A stretch of 64,000 nucleotides of DNA, taken from Desulfarculus sp. (GTDB taxonomy: Bacteria; Desulfobacterota; Desulfarculia; Desulfarculales; Desulfarculaceae). A program made the translations under genes and the position numbers. Shown piece after piece: positions 44,715 to 55,377 of this stretch (its first letter is position 1; each line of letters starts with the position of its first letter). Under the pieces are notes generated by a model, which was given only the letters and a program-made list of their open reading frames with translations, was not told the DNA's origin and did no database searches. The DNA lies in assembly GCA_016208115.1 (NCBI GenBank), contig JACQYR010000022.1, positions 1 to 64,000 of the forward strand, read 5' to 3'.

Positions 44715-45022
44715 CTGCTCCCCCTTTGGCCAGGATGAGATTGCGCTTCATGCCCGCGGCCGGCCCGCGACGCCGCCGGCCCCGCCGGGCATGGGGTCAT
44801 AAACTAATGATAAACAACCGCCGCCGCCCGCCGCCAGGACCTGCCAGGGGCCGGCCATGGTCCCTGGCCGCCCTGGGCGCTGACAAGGTGGCCAGAACCT
44901 CGGCGTATCTCCAAGCGCCTTGCCAGCGGTCCCCGGGGGGGCCGCCGCCCGGCCTGGTGGGCCGGGCCCACACCCCGGCCGGCCCGGGCCTTCAGTATGC
45001 GCCAAAAAGCCCGTCCTCGGCC

Positions 45023-45525
45023 CTGTTCCACCGCCTCCCCGAGGGCGGCCAGGGGTTTTTGCACGGCCCTGGGCCGGGGCAGCCGGTGCTTTCCACCGCC
45101 GGGGCCAGGCTGGTCCTTATTTTCCCACAGCCGCCCGGGCCTCTGGCCAAGTTTTTCCACCCCGCGCCCCGGCCCTGGGGCAAGTATTGCTCCACCTCGC
45201 CTCCGGGTTTTGCACCGCGTTCAGGGTCGGGTCCGGGTTTTTCCGCCGAGAGCAGTGCCGTATTGCCCCGGCCCGAGCCTGTTTCTCCACCGCCAGGCCG
45301 GGCAGAATCCAGGGAGATAGCCCAGTTTTTCCGCCAAGCCTCCGGGGCTCGGCGAGTTTTCTCCACCCGAGGCCGGAATGTCCCTCCACCGCGCGGGCCA
45401 TGTTTTCCACGACGTTCCCACGATGACCGCGATTAGCCCCACAACCGGGGAGGGCCACACGGGTCTTGCCCAGAAGGGCTCTCCACCGGGCCGGGCGAAA
45501 ATGCGGCGGAGGGGTTTTTCGGTAG
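45023..45525 (+). repeat. Non-coding array of ~16-18 degenerate GTTTTTCCACC motifs with helical-turn spacing (candidate DnaA-box array/oriC)
   Basis: Motif centres read by eye at 45030, 45063, 45095, 45127, 45159, 45194, 45214, 45245, 45268, 45289, 45333, 45365, 45388, 45409, 45420, 45441, 45485; spacings 33,32,32,32,35,20,31,23,21,44,32,23,21,11,21,44; all same strand; no convincing ORF. Confidence 0.65.
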
Positions 45526-45660
45526 CCCATGGGCCGAAATCCCCGGCTTGCTTAGGCCCGGGACATATCCCTTCCTGGTGTGCTACATTATGAAAACGGC
45601 GGGATGGACAACGGCGGACGGTTTTGGGCCGGTCAAGGCATTTCACAATGAATCAAGGCC

Positions 45661-45689
45661 TTACATTGTTTGGCGATTTAGTGTATAAT
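45661..45689 (+). promoter_or_regulatory. Candidate sigma70 promoter for the PAS-GGDEF-EAL gene
   Basis: TTACAT - 17 bp - TATAAT in an AT-rich stretch just upstream of 45726. Confidence 0.5.
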
Positions 45690-45725
45690 ATCTATTCGTT
45701 TTGTAGGATATAACAGGGATACGTC

Positions 45726-48722
45726 ATGCCCCCAGAGCCTCCTGCCCAGGCCCCGGATTTGTTGCGCCAATTGGACGAGGCCCAGCGCCGCGCCGCCCGC
45801 CTGGGGGAGGAACTCAGGGCCAGCCAGGAGCGGCTGGAAACCCTGCGCGACCTGATGGGTCCCGAGGGCCAGGCCAGCCTGGCCCTGGAGCGCCTTCTGC
45901 TCAGGGAGGCCCACTACCGCACCCTCTTCGAGACCGCCAATGACGCCATCCTGATCCTGGCCGACGGCCGCATCCTGGACTGCAACCCCCGCGCCCTGGA
46001 GTTTTTCGCCGCCAACCGCCAGGACCTGGTAGGCTCTTCCCTCGCGGACCTTTCGCCCCCGGAACAGGCCGGGGGCCTGGACTCCCTTGGGGCCGCGCGG
46101 CAACTTACCGGCCAGGCCCTGGCCGGCCATCCCCAGAATTTCACCTGGTGTTTCCAGGGCCTGGGCCAGAACCGCCTCGAGGCCGAGGTGAGCCTTAACC
46201 GTCTGGTGCTCTCGGGCCAGGATTACCTGCTGGCCGTGGTGCGCGACGTGACCCAGCGCCGCCGTACCGAGGAGAACCTGCGCGCCAGCGAGGAGCGCTT
46301 CCGCAATTTGAGCGAGAACGCGCCCGACATTATCTACGCCCTGGGCCAGGACGGGGTCTTCACCTACGTAAACCCGGCCTGGCGGCGCATCCTGGGCCAC
46401 GCCCCCGGCGAGGTGCTGGGGCGCTTCTTCGTGGACTTCGTGTTGCCGGCCGAGCGGCCCTATTTCCGCGAGGCCTTCCGGCGCATCCGCGACCAGCAGG
46501 AGATACTGCGGACCACCCGCTGCCTGCTGCACCAGGACGGCAGCCAGCGCCTGTTCAGCATGAGCGGCTCGCCCAACCTGGACGCCCGGGGGCGGGTCAC
46601 GGGCATGGTGGGCATGCTCAAGGATGTCAGCAAGCGGGCGGCGGCCGAGCAGGCCCTGCGCAAGAGCCAGGCCAGCCTGACCCGCGCCCAGAAGATGGCC
46701 CACCTGGGCAACTGGGAGATGGACCTGGCCACCAACCAGATGACCTGCTCCGAAGAGGTGTTTTGCATCTATGGCATCGGCGGCCCCCAGGTCCCGGTCA
46801 GCCTGAAGAGCTTCATGCTCTCGGTGCACTCCGCCGACCGGGAGCTGGTGCGCCGGCACCTCGACATGGTCCCCGGCATGCAAGGGCCCCTGGGCCTGGA
46901 GCACCGCATCGTGCGCCCCGACGGCCAGACCCGGGTGGTCTACCAGTTGGCCGAGTTGGTGCGCGATGAAAAGGGCCGACCCCAGATGCTGGTGGGGGCC
47001 GTGCAGGACATCACCGAGCGCAAGCGCTCGGAAGAGCACATGAACCTCCTGGCCAGGGTCTTCGAGAACACCGTGGAGGGCATCCTGGTCACCGACCGCC
47101 AGGGCCTCATCCGCATGGTCAACCGTGCCTTCACCACCATCACCGGCTTTGCTCCCGAGGAGGCCATCGGCCAGACCCCGCGCCTGTTGTCCTCCCACCG
47201 CCAGGGGCCGGAATTCTACCAGGCCATGTGGCAAGGCCTGGAGGAGCAGGGGCACTGGCAGGGCGAGATATGGAACCGCCGCAAGAACGGCGAGGCCTAT
47301 CCCGAGTGGCTGACCATCACCGCCATCAGGGACCCCCAGGGCGGCGTCTCCCACTACGTGGGCGTGTTCCACGACATCACCGAGATCAAGCGCAGCGAGG
47401 AGCAGATCAGCTTCCAGGCCTACCACGACGCTCTCACCGGCCTGCCCAATCGCCTGTTGTTCAACGACCGCCTGAACATGGCCCTGGCGCACGCCCAGCG
47501 CCAGAACGATGGCCTGGCCGTGCTGTTTTTGGACCTGGACAACTTCAAGAACATCAACGACAGCCTGGGCCACGCCATGGGCGACCAGCTCTTGCAGGCC
47601 GTGGCGCGGCGCCTGGTGCGCTGGGTGCGCGACGAGGACACCGTGGCCCGCCTGGGCGGCGACGAGTTCATCATGCTGCTCTTGGGCACCCACACCCCGG
47701 ACTACGCCGTGCAGGTGGCCAGCCGCATCCTGGAGACCATGTCCGAGCCCATCCGGGTGCGCGGCCAGGAGTTCTACCTCACGGTCAGCATCGGCATAAC
47801 CCTCTACCCCCACGATGGCGCCGACGCCGAGACCCTGGTGGCCGGCGCCGACACGGCCATGTACCGGGCCAAGGCCGACGGCCGCAACAACTACAAGCTC
47901 TTCACCCCGGCCATGAACCAGCAGGTGGTGCGGCGCATGGACCTGGAGCGCAGCCTGCGCCGGGCCTTGCGCCAGGGCGAGTTCGTAATGCACTACCAGC
48001 CCAAGGTGGAGCTGGCCAGCGGCGAGGTGGTGGGGGTGGAGGCCCTGATACGCTGGCAGCGGCCCGGGGTGGGGCTGGTGCAGCCGGCCGACTTCATCCC
48101 CGTGGCCGAGGAGACCGGGCTGATTGTGCCCATCGGCGAGTGGGTCTTGTTCACCGCCTGCCGCTGCGCCCAGAACTGGCGACAGCAGGGGTTCCCCCAA
48201 CTACGGGTGGCGGTGAACATCTCGCCGCGCCAGTTTCGGCAGCGCAACCTGGTGCAGATGGTGGGCCGCGCCCTGGCCGAGAGCGGCCTGCCGCCCCAGT
48301 GCCTGGAGCTGGAGGTCACCGAGAGCGTGGTCATGCACAGCGTGGAGGAGGCCATCGCCACCCTGGAGCAGCTCAACCGCCTGGGGGTGCAGCTTTTCAT
48401 GGACGACTTCGGCCGGGGCTACTCCTCGCTCTACCACCTCAAGCGCTTCCCCATGCACGCGCTCAAGATTGACCGCTCCTTTGTCAGCGACATCGCCACC
48501 AACCCCGGCGACGCCTCCATCGTGGACACCATCATCTCCATGAGCCGCAGCCTCAACCTCAAGGTGGTGGCCGAGGGCGTGGAGACCGTGGAGCAGCTCA
48601 ACTTCCTCAAGGGCCTGCGCTGCGACCAGATGCAGGGCTTCCTCTTCAGCAAGCCCCTGCCCGCCGAGGAATTGCAGGCCCTGCTCAAGCGGCGCCTGCC
48701 GCGCGACAACGATAAACACTGA
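45726..48722 (+). CDS. Multi-PAS GGDEF-EAL domain protein
   Basis: Several PAS/PAC units, DALTGLPNRLLFNDRL, VARLGGDEFIMLL, VEALIRWQRPGVGLVQPADFIPVAEETGLI, FMDDFGRGYSSLYHLKRFP. Confidence 0.95.
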   Translation: MPPEPPAQAPDLLRQLDEAQRRAARLGEELRASQERLETLRDLMGPEGQASLALERLLLREAHYRTLFETANDAILILADGRILDCNPRALEFFAANRQDLVGSSLADLSPPEQAGGLDSLGAARQLTGQALAGHPQNFTWCFQGLGQNRLEAEVSLNRLVLSGQDYLLAVVRDVTQRRRTEENLRASEERFRNLSENAPDIIYALGQDGVFTYVNPAWRRILGHAPGEVLGRFFVDFVLPAERPYFREAFRRIRDQQEILRTTRCLLHQDGSQRLFSMSGSPNLDARGRVTGMVGMLKDVSKRAAAEQALRKSQASLTRAQKMAHLGNWEMDLATNQMTCSEEVFCIYGIGGPQVPVSLKSFMLSVHSADRELVRRHLDMVPGMQGPLGLEHRIVRPDGQTRVVYQLAELVRDEKGRPQMLVGAVQDITERKRSEEHMNLLARVFENTVEGILVTDRQGLIRMVNRAFTTITGFAPEEAIGQTPRLLSSHRQGPEFYQAMWQGLEEQGHWQGEIWNRRKNGEAYPEWLTITAIRDPQGGVSHYVGVFHDITEIKRSEEQISFQAYHDALTGLPNRLLFNDRLNMALAHAQRQNDGLAVLFLDLDNFKNINDSLGHAMGDQLLQAVARRLVRWVRDEDTVARLGGDEFIMLLLGTHTPDYAVQVASRILETMSEPIRVRGQEFYLTVSIGITLYPHDGADAETLVAGADTAMYRAKADGRNNYKLFTPAMNQQVVRRMDLERSLRRALRQGEFVMHYQPKVELASGEVVGVEALIRWQRPGVGLVQPADFIPVAEETGLIVPIGEWVLFTACRCAQNWRQQGFPQLRVAVNISPRQFRQRNLVQMVGRALAESGLPPQCLELEVTESVVMHSVEEAIATLEQLNRLGVQLFMDDFGRGYSSLYHLKRFPMHALKIDRSFVSDIATNPGDASIVDTIISMSRSLNLKVVAEGVETVEQLNFLKGLRCDQMQGFLFSKPLPAEELQALLKRRLPRDNDKH

Positions 48723-48759
48723 TTTCATGTCAACCATATTGTTTTATCGCTGCAAGCAC

Positions 48760-48784
48760 ACGGGCGGGGTTTATCCCCGCCCGT
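48760..48784. terminator. Hairpin ACGGGCGGGG-TTTAT-CCCCGCCCGT followed by CTTTTCC
   Basis: Perfect 10-bp stem downstream of PAS-GGDEF-EAL gene; member of the same hairpin family. Confidence 0.75.
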
Positions 48785-48826
48785 CTTTTCCATAAGACCA
48801 AATCCTTGACGTTAAACCTGTACAGT

Positions 48827-49567
48827 CTACAGGCGCAGGAAGGGGCCGACCTGGTTGAGCCTTTGCCGGCGCTGACGGCAGTCGGGCATCAGCCCGGCCA
48901 GCAGCCGCCAGAAGCCGGGCGAGTGGTTGGGCTCCACCAGGTGGCAGACCTCGTGGGCGGCCACGTAGTCCAAGAGCTCTGGCGGGGCCATGACCAGCCG
49001 CCAGTTGAGGTGGATCTCTCCCCGGCTGTTGCAGGAGCCCCAGCGCCGCTTCTGGTCGCGCACCCGCACGGCCGGTGGGGCCAGCCCCAAGGCCAGGGCG
49101 AAATGGGCCGCCCGGGGCGGCAGCAGCAGGCCGGCCTGGCGGCGGTACCAGCGGGCCACGGCCCCGGCCACGGCCAGCAGTCTAGTCTCCGGCCCCAGGT
49201 CCTGGCCCAGGGCCACCAATAGGCGCCCTCCCAGAGGCTCCACTCGGGGCCGGCCCCCGGCGCGGCCCCGCAGCAGCGTGAGCACATGGTCCTGGCCCAG
49301 GTAGGGGAAAAGCTCGCCGTCCTGGTAGACGCGGGGCGGGGGCGGCAGCCCCTGGCGGGCCAGGCGCTCCAGGTGTTTGAGTACCCAAGGGGCCTTTCCG
49401 AGCACCAACTCGTCCACCTGCCGGCCGCTAGCACCCAGCGGGGCCCGCGCCACCAACCCCTCCTCGGGGTCCAGGGTGAGCGCCAGGGTGCGGCGGCGGC
49501 TCTTCACCAGCCGAAAGGCTATCTCCCGGCCCTGAAAGCTCACGCTACGCTCTTGGCCCTGCTCCAC
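48827..49567 (-). CDS. YgjP/DUF45-type M48-like metallopeptidase
   Basis: RWGSCNSRGEIHLNWRLVMAPPELLDYVAAHEVCHLVEPNHSPGFW (HExxH-like HEVCH). Confidence 0.9.
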   Translation of the reverse strand: MEQGQERSVSFQGREIAFRLVKSRRRTLALTLDPEEGLVARAPLGASGRQVDELVLGKAPWVLKHLERLARQGLPPPPRVYQDGELFPYLGQDHVLTLLRGRAGGRPRVEPLGGRLLVALGQDLGPETRLLAVAGAVARWYRRQAGLLLPPRAAHFALALGLAPPAVRVRDQKRRWGSCNSRGEIHLNWRLVMAPPELLDYVAAHEVCHLVEPNHSPGFWRLLAGLMPDCRQRRQRLNQVGPFLRL

Positions 49568-49712
49568 CGCTGCTCCCTTGATCCCAACGGGTCATAGGCC
49601 GAGGCCGGCCGCCTCTTGCCTTGCGGGCATTATGACACCCCTGGTAAGCTGCTGCTATACTTGAGTCCGTGGCACTAGCTCAACCTGAACTCCTAGTGGA
49701 GACATAGCCGCC

Positions 49713-51209
49713 ATGCCTCACGAGCGCATACGCTTTGCGCCCTTGCGCGACAAGGTCACCGACCCGGCCAGCGCCGCCCGCCACGTGGCCGACGGCAGCA
49801 ACCTCTTCGTCTCGGGCTTCAGCCCGGTGGGTTACCCCAAGCTGATACCGGCCGAGGTGGCCAAGCGGGCTTTAGCCGGCGAGCATCTGCGCATCAACCT
49901 TTACGCCGGCGCCTCCACCGGCGAGGACCTGGACGACGTGCTGGCCGAGGCCGGGGTGGTGGTCTGGCGGCGGCCCTACATGGCCGCCAAGGCCATGCGC
50001 CAGCGCATCAACCGGGGCGAGATACTCTTCAAGGACGATCACCTCTCCTTCACCTCGGCCCAGGTGCGCTCCGGCGGCCTGGGCAGCGTGGACGTGGCGG
50101 TGGTGGAAGCCTTGGCCATCAACGAGAAGGGCCACCTCATCCCCACCATGAGCGTGGGCAACACCCCCACCTTCGTGCGCCAGGCCGACAAGATCATCAT
50201 CGAGATGACCGACGCCTGCCCCATGGACCTGGAGGGCATCCACGACATCTTCATCCCCGAGGACCCGCCCTACCGCATGCCCATACCCATCTACCGGGCC
50301 AGCGACCGCATCGGCAAGCCCTACATCGAGATGGACCCCCACAAGGTGGTGGCCATCGTCTATTCCCAGGAACGCGACCACTGCCCCATCTTCCCCCCAC
50401 CCGACCAGGGCGCCCACGATATCGCCGCCCACATCCTGGATTTCGTGGAGCACGAGATCAAGGCCGGCCGCATGCCCAAGGGGTTGCCCTGGCAGTCGGG
50501 GGTGGGCGACGTGGCCAACGCCGTGCTCCTGGGATTCTTGGAAAACGACTTCTTCCACGGCCTGGACCTCTACTCCGAGGTGTTGCAGGACGCGGTGCTG
50601 GACCTTTTGGACCTGGGCAAGGTGCGCCACGGCTCGGGCTCGGCGCTGACCTTCTCCACCAGGGGCCAGGACCGCTTCATCAAGGAGCTGTATCGCTACA
50701 AGGAGCGGGTGGTCTTAAGACCGGTGGAGATATCCAACTCGCCGGAGGTGATCCGCCGTCTGGGGGTGTTGTCGGTCAACACCGCCCTGGAGATTGATAT
50801 TTACGGCCACGTCAATTCCACCCACCTGTGGGGCAGCGAGCTGATGAACGGCATCGGCGGCTCGGGCGACTTCGTGCGCAACGCCGCTTTATCCTTCATG
50901 GTCACCCCGGCCACGGGCAAGGGGGGCAAGATATCGCGCATCGTGCCCATGGTGACCCACGTGGACCACTCCGAGCACTCGGTGGACGTGGTGGTCACCG
51001 AGTTCGGCCTGGCCGACCTGCGCAACCTCTCCCCCCGCCAGGCGGCCCGGGCCATCATTGACAACTGCGCCGCCCCGGCCTACCGCGACCTGCTGAGCGA
51101 CTACCTGGCGCGGGCCACGCGACAGGGCGGCCACGAGCCCCATATCCTGGAGGAGGTCTTCAGCTTCCATCAGCGCTTCTTGCAGACCGGCGACATGCGC
51201 CCGGCCTGA
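49713..51209 (+). CDS. Acetyl-CoA hydrolase/transferase (CoA-transferase family)
   Basis: [55 protein letters not shown]. Confidence 0.92.
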   Translation: MPHERIRFAPLRDKVTDPASAARHVADGSNLFVSGFSPVGYPKLIPAEVAKRALAGEHLRINLYAGASTGEDLDDVLAEAGVVVWRRPYMAAKAMRQRINRGEILFKDDHLSFTSAQVRSGGLGSVDVAVVEALAINEKGHLIPTMSVGNTPTFVRQADKIIIEMTDACPMDLEGIHDIFIPEDPPYRMPIPIYRASDRIGKPYIEMDPHKVVAIVYSQERDHCPIFPPPDQGAHDIAAHILDFVEHEIKAGRMPKGLPWQSGVGDVANAVLLGFLENDFFHGLDLYSEVLQDAVLDLLDLGKVRHGSGSALTFSTRGQDRFIKELYRYKERVVLRPVEISNSPEVIRRLGVLSVNTALEIDIYGHVNSTHLWGSELMNGIGGSGDFVRNAALSFMVTPATGKGGKISRIVPMVTHVDHSEHSVDVVVTEFGLADLRNLSPRQAARAIIDNCAAPAYRDLLSDYLARATRQGGHEPHILEEVFSFHQRFLQTGDMRPA

Positions 51210-51277
51210 GGGCAGGCCCCGCGGCTCTTGACCCGGCCGCCAGGCCGGTGATATGCAAGGCCCTCAGGGAATGGGTA

Positions 51278-52012
51278 ATGATCGAGTTCCACGACGTACA
51301 TAAATGGTTCGGCAAGCTGCACGTGCTGGCCGGGGTCAACCTGCGGGTGGAGCCGGGGCAGGTGGTGGTGGTCTGCGGCCCCTCGGGCTCGGGCAAGTCC
51401 ACCCTCATCCGCACGGTCAACCAACTGGAGCGCATAGACCAAGGGCGCCTGGTGGTGGACGGCCAGGACCTGGCCAGCCCAGGGCTGGACCTCAACCGCC
51501 TGCGGGCCGAGGTGGGGTTCGTCTTCCAGCAGTTCAACCTCTACCCCCACCTCACGGCCCTGGAGAACATCACCCTGGCCCCCATCAAGGTGCGCCGGGC
51601 GCCCAAGGTCCAGGCCCGCCAGGAGGCCCTGGACCTCCTGGAGCGGGTGGGGCTGGCCGACAAGGCCGGGCGGTACCCGGCCCAGCTCTCCGGCGGGCAG
51701 CAGCAGCGGGTGGCCATCGCCCGCGCCCTGGCCATGCGCCCCAAGATCATGCTCTTCGACGAGCCCACCTCGGCCCTGGACCCGGAAATGATCGGCGAGG
51801 TGCTGGCGGTGATGGGCGATCTGGCCAGCTCGGGCATGACCATGATGGTGGTGACCCACGAGATGGGATTCGCCCGCCACCTGAGCCACCGCGTGGTCTT
51901 CATCGACCAGGGCCAGATACTGGAGGATGCACCTCCGGAGGAGTTTTTCGCCAATCCCCGGCACCCCCGCACCCAGCAGTTTTTGCGGCAGGTGCTCTCA
52001 CCGCTGCATTGA
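51278..52012 (+). CDS. Polar amino-acid ABC transporter ATP-binding protein
   Basis: [42 protein letters not shown]. Confidence 0.95.
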   Translation: MIEFHDVHKWFGKLHVLAGVNLRVEPGQVVVVCGPSGSGKSTLIRTVNQLERIDQGRLVVDGQDLASPGLDLNRLRAEVGFVFQQFNLYPHLTALENITLAPIKVRRAPKVQARQEALDLLERVGLADKAGRYPAQLSGGQQQRVAIARALAMRPKIMLFDEPTSALDPEMIGEVLAVMGDLASSGMTMMVVTHEMGFARHLSHRVVFIDQGQILEDAPPEEFFANPRHPRTQQFLRQVLSPLH

Positions 52013-52040
52013 TTACCGGCAACAGACGAGGATCCATGCC

Positions 52041-52853
52041 ATGAAAAAGCTGACTATGATGGTGGCGGCGCTAGGCCTCTGCTTCTTGTGCGCCCAGACG
52101 CCCCTGGCCGGGGACACCCTGGCGACAGTGAAGCAGAAGGGCGTCCTGGTGGCGGGGGTCAAGGACTCGCTGCCGCCCTTTGGCTACGTGGACGAAAAAA
52201 CCCGCGAGATCGTGGGTTATGACATAGATTTCGTTAAGGCCATCGCCCAGCGCCTGGGGGTGCGGCTGGATCTGAAGCCGGTGACCAGCGCCTCGCGCAT
52301 GCCCCAGCTCAGCGAAGGCAACATCGACATCATCGCCGCCACCATGACCAAGACCCCCGAGCGCGCCAAGCAGATAGACTTCTCCCATACCTACTTCGCC
52401 ACCGGGCAGAAATTCCTGGTCAAGAAGGGCACGGTCAAGGGGCTCAAGGACCTGGAGGGCAAGAAGATCGGCACCGCCAAGGGCTCCACCAGCGAGCAGA
52501 ACGCGGCCCAGGCCCTGCCCACGGCCACGGTGCTCTCCTTCGACGACTACCCCCAGGCCTTCCTGGCCCTGCAACAGGGCAAGGTCTTCGCCGTGACCAC
52601 CGACGAGTCCATCCTGGCCGGCATGTTGGCCAAGGCCCCCAACAAGGCCATGTTCGAGATAACCGAGGTGCGCATTTCCGACGAGCCCTACGGCCTGGGT
52701 CTGCGCAAGGGCGACGCGGCGTTCCTGGCCGTGGTCAACCAGGCCCTCCTGGAGATGGAGCGGAGCGGCCAGGCCAAGGCCATCTTCGACAAGTGGTTCG
52801 GGCCCGGGAGCCCCACGCCCATGGCGCGCGGCTTCGTCATCAAGCCCGACTAG
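52041..52853 (+). CDS. Amino-acid ABC transporter substrate-binding protein (SBP family 3)
   Basis: Signal peptide; [35 protein letters not shown]. Confidence 0.95.
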   Translation: MKKLTMMVAALGLCFLCAQTPLAGDTLATVKQKGVLVAGVKDSLPPFGYVDEKTREIVGYDIDFVKAIAQRLGVRLDLKPVTSASRMPQLSEGNIDIIAATMTKTPERAKQIDFSHTYFATGQKFLVKKGTVKGLKDLEGKKIGTAKGSTSEQNAAQALPTATVLSFDDYPQAFLALQQGKVFAVTTDESILAGMLAKAPNKAMFEITEVRISDEPYGLGLRKGDAAFLAVVNQALLEMERSGQAKAIFDKWFGPGSPTPMARGFVIKPD

Positions 52854-52878
52854 ACGGCGCCAGGGCCCGGGACGCGGG

Positions 52879-53586
52879 GTGCTCAAGTACCATTTCGATT
52901 GGGGGACGGTCCTCTCCGGGCGCTACCTGGACTGGCTGCTCTCCGGCGTGGTTGTGACCCTGGAGATATCGGCGCTTTCCCTGGCGCTGGCCATGTTCCT
53001 GGGAGTGTTGGTGGCCATGCTGCGCCTGGGCCCGCTGGGCTTCTTACGCCGCCTGGCCCAGGCCTACCTGGAGTTCTTCCGCAACACGCCGCTTTTGGTG
53101 CAGATATTCTTCTGGTACTTCGGCTCGTACAAGATATTGCCCCAGGCGCTCAACGACTGGCTGGCCACCACCAACTTCGAGTTCGCCGCCGGGGTGGTGG
53201 CCCTGGGCATATACACCTCGGCCTTCATCGCCGAGGACATCCGCTCCGGGGTGCGCGCCATACCCAAGGAGCAGATGGAGGCGGCGCGCTCGGCGGGCTT
53301 CGGCTACCTGGGGGCCATGCGCCACGTCATATTGCCCCAGGCGGTGCGCATAACCATACCGCCCCTGGTCAACCAGTTCCTCAACCTGACCAAGAACTCC
53401 TCCCTGGCCATGACCATCGGCGTGGCCGAGCTGACCTACCAGGCCCGCCAGGTGGAGAGCTACAGCTTCAAGGGCCTGGAGGCCTTCTCGGCGGCGGCCC
53501 TGGCGTATCTGCTTATCAGCCTGTTCATCGCCGGGGCGGTGAACCTCTACACGCGCTGGGTGCTCAGGCCGGCGGCGGGGCGCTAA
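52879..53586 (+). CDS. Amino-acid ABC transporter permease
   Basis: EFFRNTPLLVQIFFWYFG, EAARSAGFGYLGAMRHVILPQAVRI. Confidence 0.93.
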   Translation: MLKYHFDWGTVLSGRYLDWLLSGVVVTLEISALSLALAMFLGVLVAMLRLGPLGFLRRLAQAYLEFFRNTPLLVQIFFWYFGSYKILPQALNDWLATTNFEFAAGVVALGIYTSAFIAEDIRSGVRAIPKEQMEAARSAGFGYLGAMRHVILPQAVRITIPPLVNQFLNLTKNSSLAMTIGVAELTYQARQVESYSFKGLEAFSAAALAYLLISLFIAGAVNLYTRWVLRPAAGR

Positions 53587-53588
53587 CC

Positions 53589-54293
53589 GTGGAACCCGGC
53601 CTGGACTTCGCGGTGGTGTGGGACAACCTCACCTATTTCCTCATCGGCCGCTTCCCCCACGGCCCCTTGGGCGGCCTGGCGCTTACCCTCTATCTGGCCA
53701 GCGTCTCCTGCCTGCTGTCCTTTGTGGGCGGGCTGGCGCTGGGGCTCCTGAGCGTGTGCAAAAACGCGGCTATCTGCTGGGCCACCCTGGTCCTGGTCAA
53801 CCTGCTGCGCGGCGTGCCTCTGCTCATGGTCGTCTTCTGGACCTACTTTTTGCTGCCGGCCCTTTTGGGCCAGACGGTGGCCGAGGCCCACACCGTCATC
53901 ATCGCCCTGACCCTGTTCACCTCGGCCTACATGTGCGGCATCGTGCGCGCCGGCATCGAGGGCGTGCCCCGGGGCCAGAGAGAGGCGGCGCTGTCCACGG
54001 GCCTGGGGCGCTGGCAGGTCATGGCCTTCGTGGTGCTGCCCCAGGGGCTGCGCAACATGGTGCCCTCCCTGGTCAACCAGTTCGTGTCCCTGATCAAGGA
54101 CACCTCCCTGGCCTTCATCGTGGGCGTCTCGGAGCTGACCCATGTGGCCACCCAGGTCAACAACCGCACCATGGTCTTCCCCACCGAGATATTCCTCTTC
54201 GTGGCCCTGGTCTACTTCGTGGTTTGCTGGCTGTTCACCTCGCTTTCGCGCCGCTTGGAGCGCCGGCTGGACCGCGGCAAGTCCCTGGGTTGA
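53589..54293 (+). CDS. Amino-acid ABC transporter permease (GTG start)
   Basis: LLRGVPLLMVVFWTYF, EAALSTGLGRWQVMAFVVLPQGLRNMVPSLVNQ. Confidence 0.92.
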   Translation: MEPGLDFAVVWDNLTYFLIGRFPHGPLGGLALTLYLASVSCLLSFVGGLALGLLSVCKNAAICWATLVLVNLLRGVPLLMVVFWTYFLLPALLGQTVAEAHTVIIALTLFTSAYMCGIVRAGIEGVPRGQREAALSTGLGRWQVMAFVVLPQGLRNMVPSLVNQFVSLIKDTSLAFIVGVSELTHVATQVNNRTMVFPTEIFLFVALVYFVVCWLFTSLSRRLERRLDRGKSLG

Positions 54294-54436
54294 GGGCAGG
54301 GTGCAGGCGCCCTGCCGGCCCGGCGAGAGTGGGCCGTGGCCTCGCCGCCAGCGGCGGCCCATTTGGTTTGCCTGGGGCTGAATCCCTGGTATGTTAAAGT
54401 ATTTGGCAGTGGCCTTGGCAGCAGGGGGACGCATAT

Positions 54437-55144
54437 TTGGAAATACTGGTAGTCATACCCACCTACAACGAGGCCGACAACCTGCCCAGACTGGTGGCGG
54501 CCCTGGCCTCCCTGGGCCTGGACCTGGGTGTGCTGGTGGTGGATGACGCCTCGCCCGATGGCACCGGCCAGTTGGCCTTGGGCTTGCGCCAAACCTATCC
54601 CTGGGTGAACCTGCTGCCGCGCCGGGGCAAGCTGGGCCTGGGCTCGGCCTATGTGGAGGGCTTCCACTGGGCGCTCGAGCACAGCGACGCCAGCCTGGTG
54701 GTGCAGATGGACGCCGACTTCTCCCATGACCCGGCGGCGGTGCCCAGCCTGGTAAAAGCGGCGCGCGGCGGGGCGTTGGCCGTGGGCTCGCGCTACGTGC
54801 CCGGCGGCCAGGTGAAGAACTGGGGCCTGGGCCGGCGCATGCTCAGCCGGGGGGGCAGCCTCTACGCGCGGGCCATCCTGGGTCTGCCTCTGCGCGACGT
54901 CACCGGCGGCTTCAAGTGCTGGCCCCGGGCGGTGCTGGCCAGCCTGGACCTGAGCCGGCTGGTCAGCGGCGGCTACGCCTTCCAGGTGGAGATGAACTAC
55001 CGCGCCCACCGGGGCGGGCACCGCCTGGTGGAGGTGCCCATCTGCTTCGAGGACCGCCGGGTGGGGCACTCCAAGATGACGCTGGGCATCGGCCTGGAGG
55101 CCCTGGTGGTGGTCTGGCGGCTAAGGCTCGCCAGGGGCATCTGA
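54437..55144 (+). CDS. Polyprenol monophosphomannose synthase-like GT2 glycosyltransferase
   Basis: VVIPTYNEADNLPRLVAAL, VVDDASPDGTGQLA, QMDADFSHDPAAVPSL. Confidence 0.92.
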   Translation: MEILVVIPTYNEADNLPRLVAALASLGLDLGVLVVDDASPDGTGQLALGLRQTYPWVNLLPRRGKLGLGSAYVEGFHWALEHSDASLVVQMDADFSHDPAAVPSLVKAARGGALAVGSRYVPGGQVKNWGLGRRMLSRGGSLYARAILGLPLRDVTGGFKCWPRAVLASLDLSRLVSGGYAFQVEMNYRAHRGGHRLVEVPICFEDRRVGHSKMTLGIGLEALVVVWRLRLARGI

Positions 55145-55377
55145 GAGCGGCCCAGTACCTGCCGGCTAGGTCCCCTAAGAACGGTGCTGATCTCCCGCCT
55201 TAAATCACCGCCGCGAGGCCAAGCCTTTAGGCCCGGTTCGAAGCGGGTGACAAGGCCAGCGGGCGCATTCACCAAAATGCCGAGACGAGGTGCTGGCCCA
55301 GGTGCCTGGCAACGTTGTTGCGCGGCAGGGCGGTCCGTGGTATTTTTCAATTAGACGTTTATCGAAATGAGAAAATC

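Noticed and set aside
45023-45525. CRISPR array interpretation of the repeated motif
   Set aside because: Repeats are short, degenerate and separated by variable multiples of ~10.7 bp; no identical direct repeats or cas genes.
44992-45646. Small minus-strand ORFs (124-141 aa) within the motif array
   Set aside because: Overlapping ORFs in several frames with no domain signature; motif spacing is not a multiple of 3.
45678-48200. 840-aa minus-strand ORF
   Set aside because: Antisense to the clearly coding PAS-GGDEF-EAL gene; a shadow ORF typical of high-GC DNA (His/Gly/Val-rich, no motifs).
55210-55330. Possible tRNA or cobalamin riboswitch upstream of the ArsR gene (GGTTCGA-like and GGTGC stretches)
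   Set aside because: No cloverleaf or conserved riboswitch core could be assembled.
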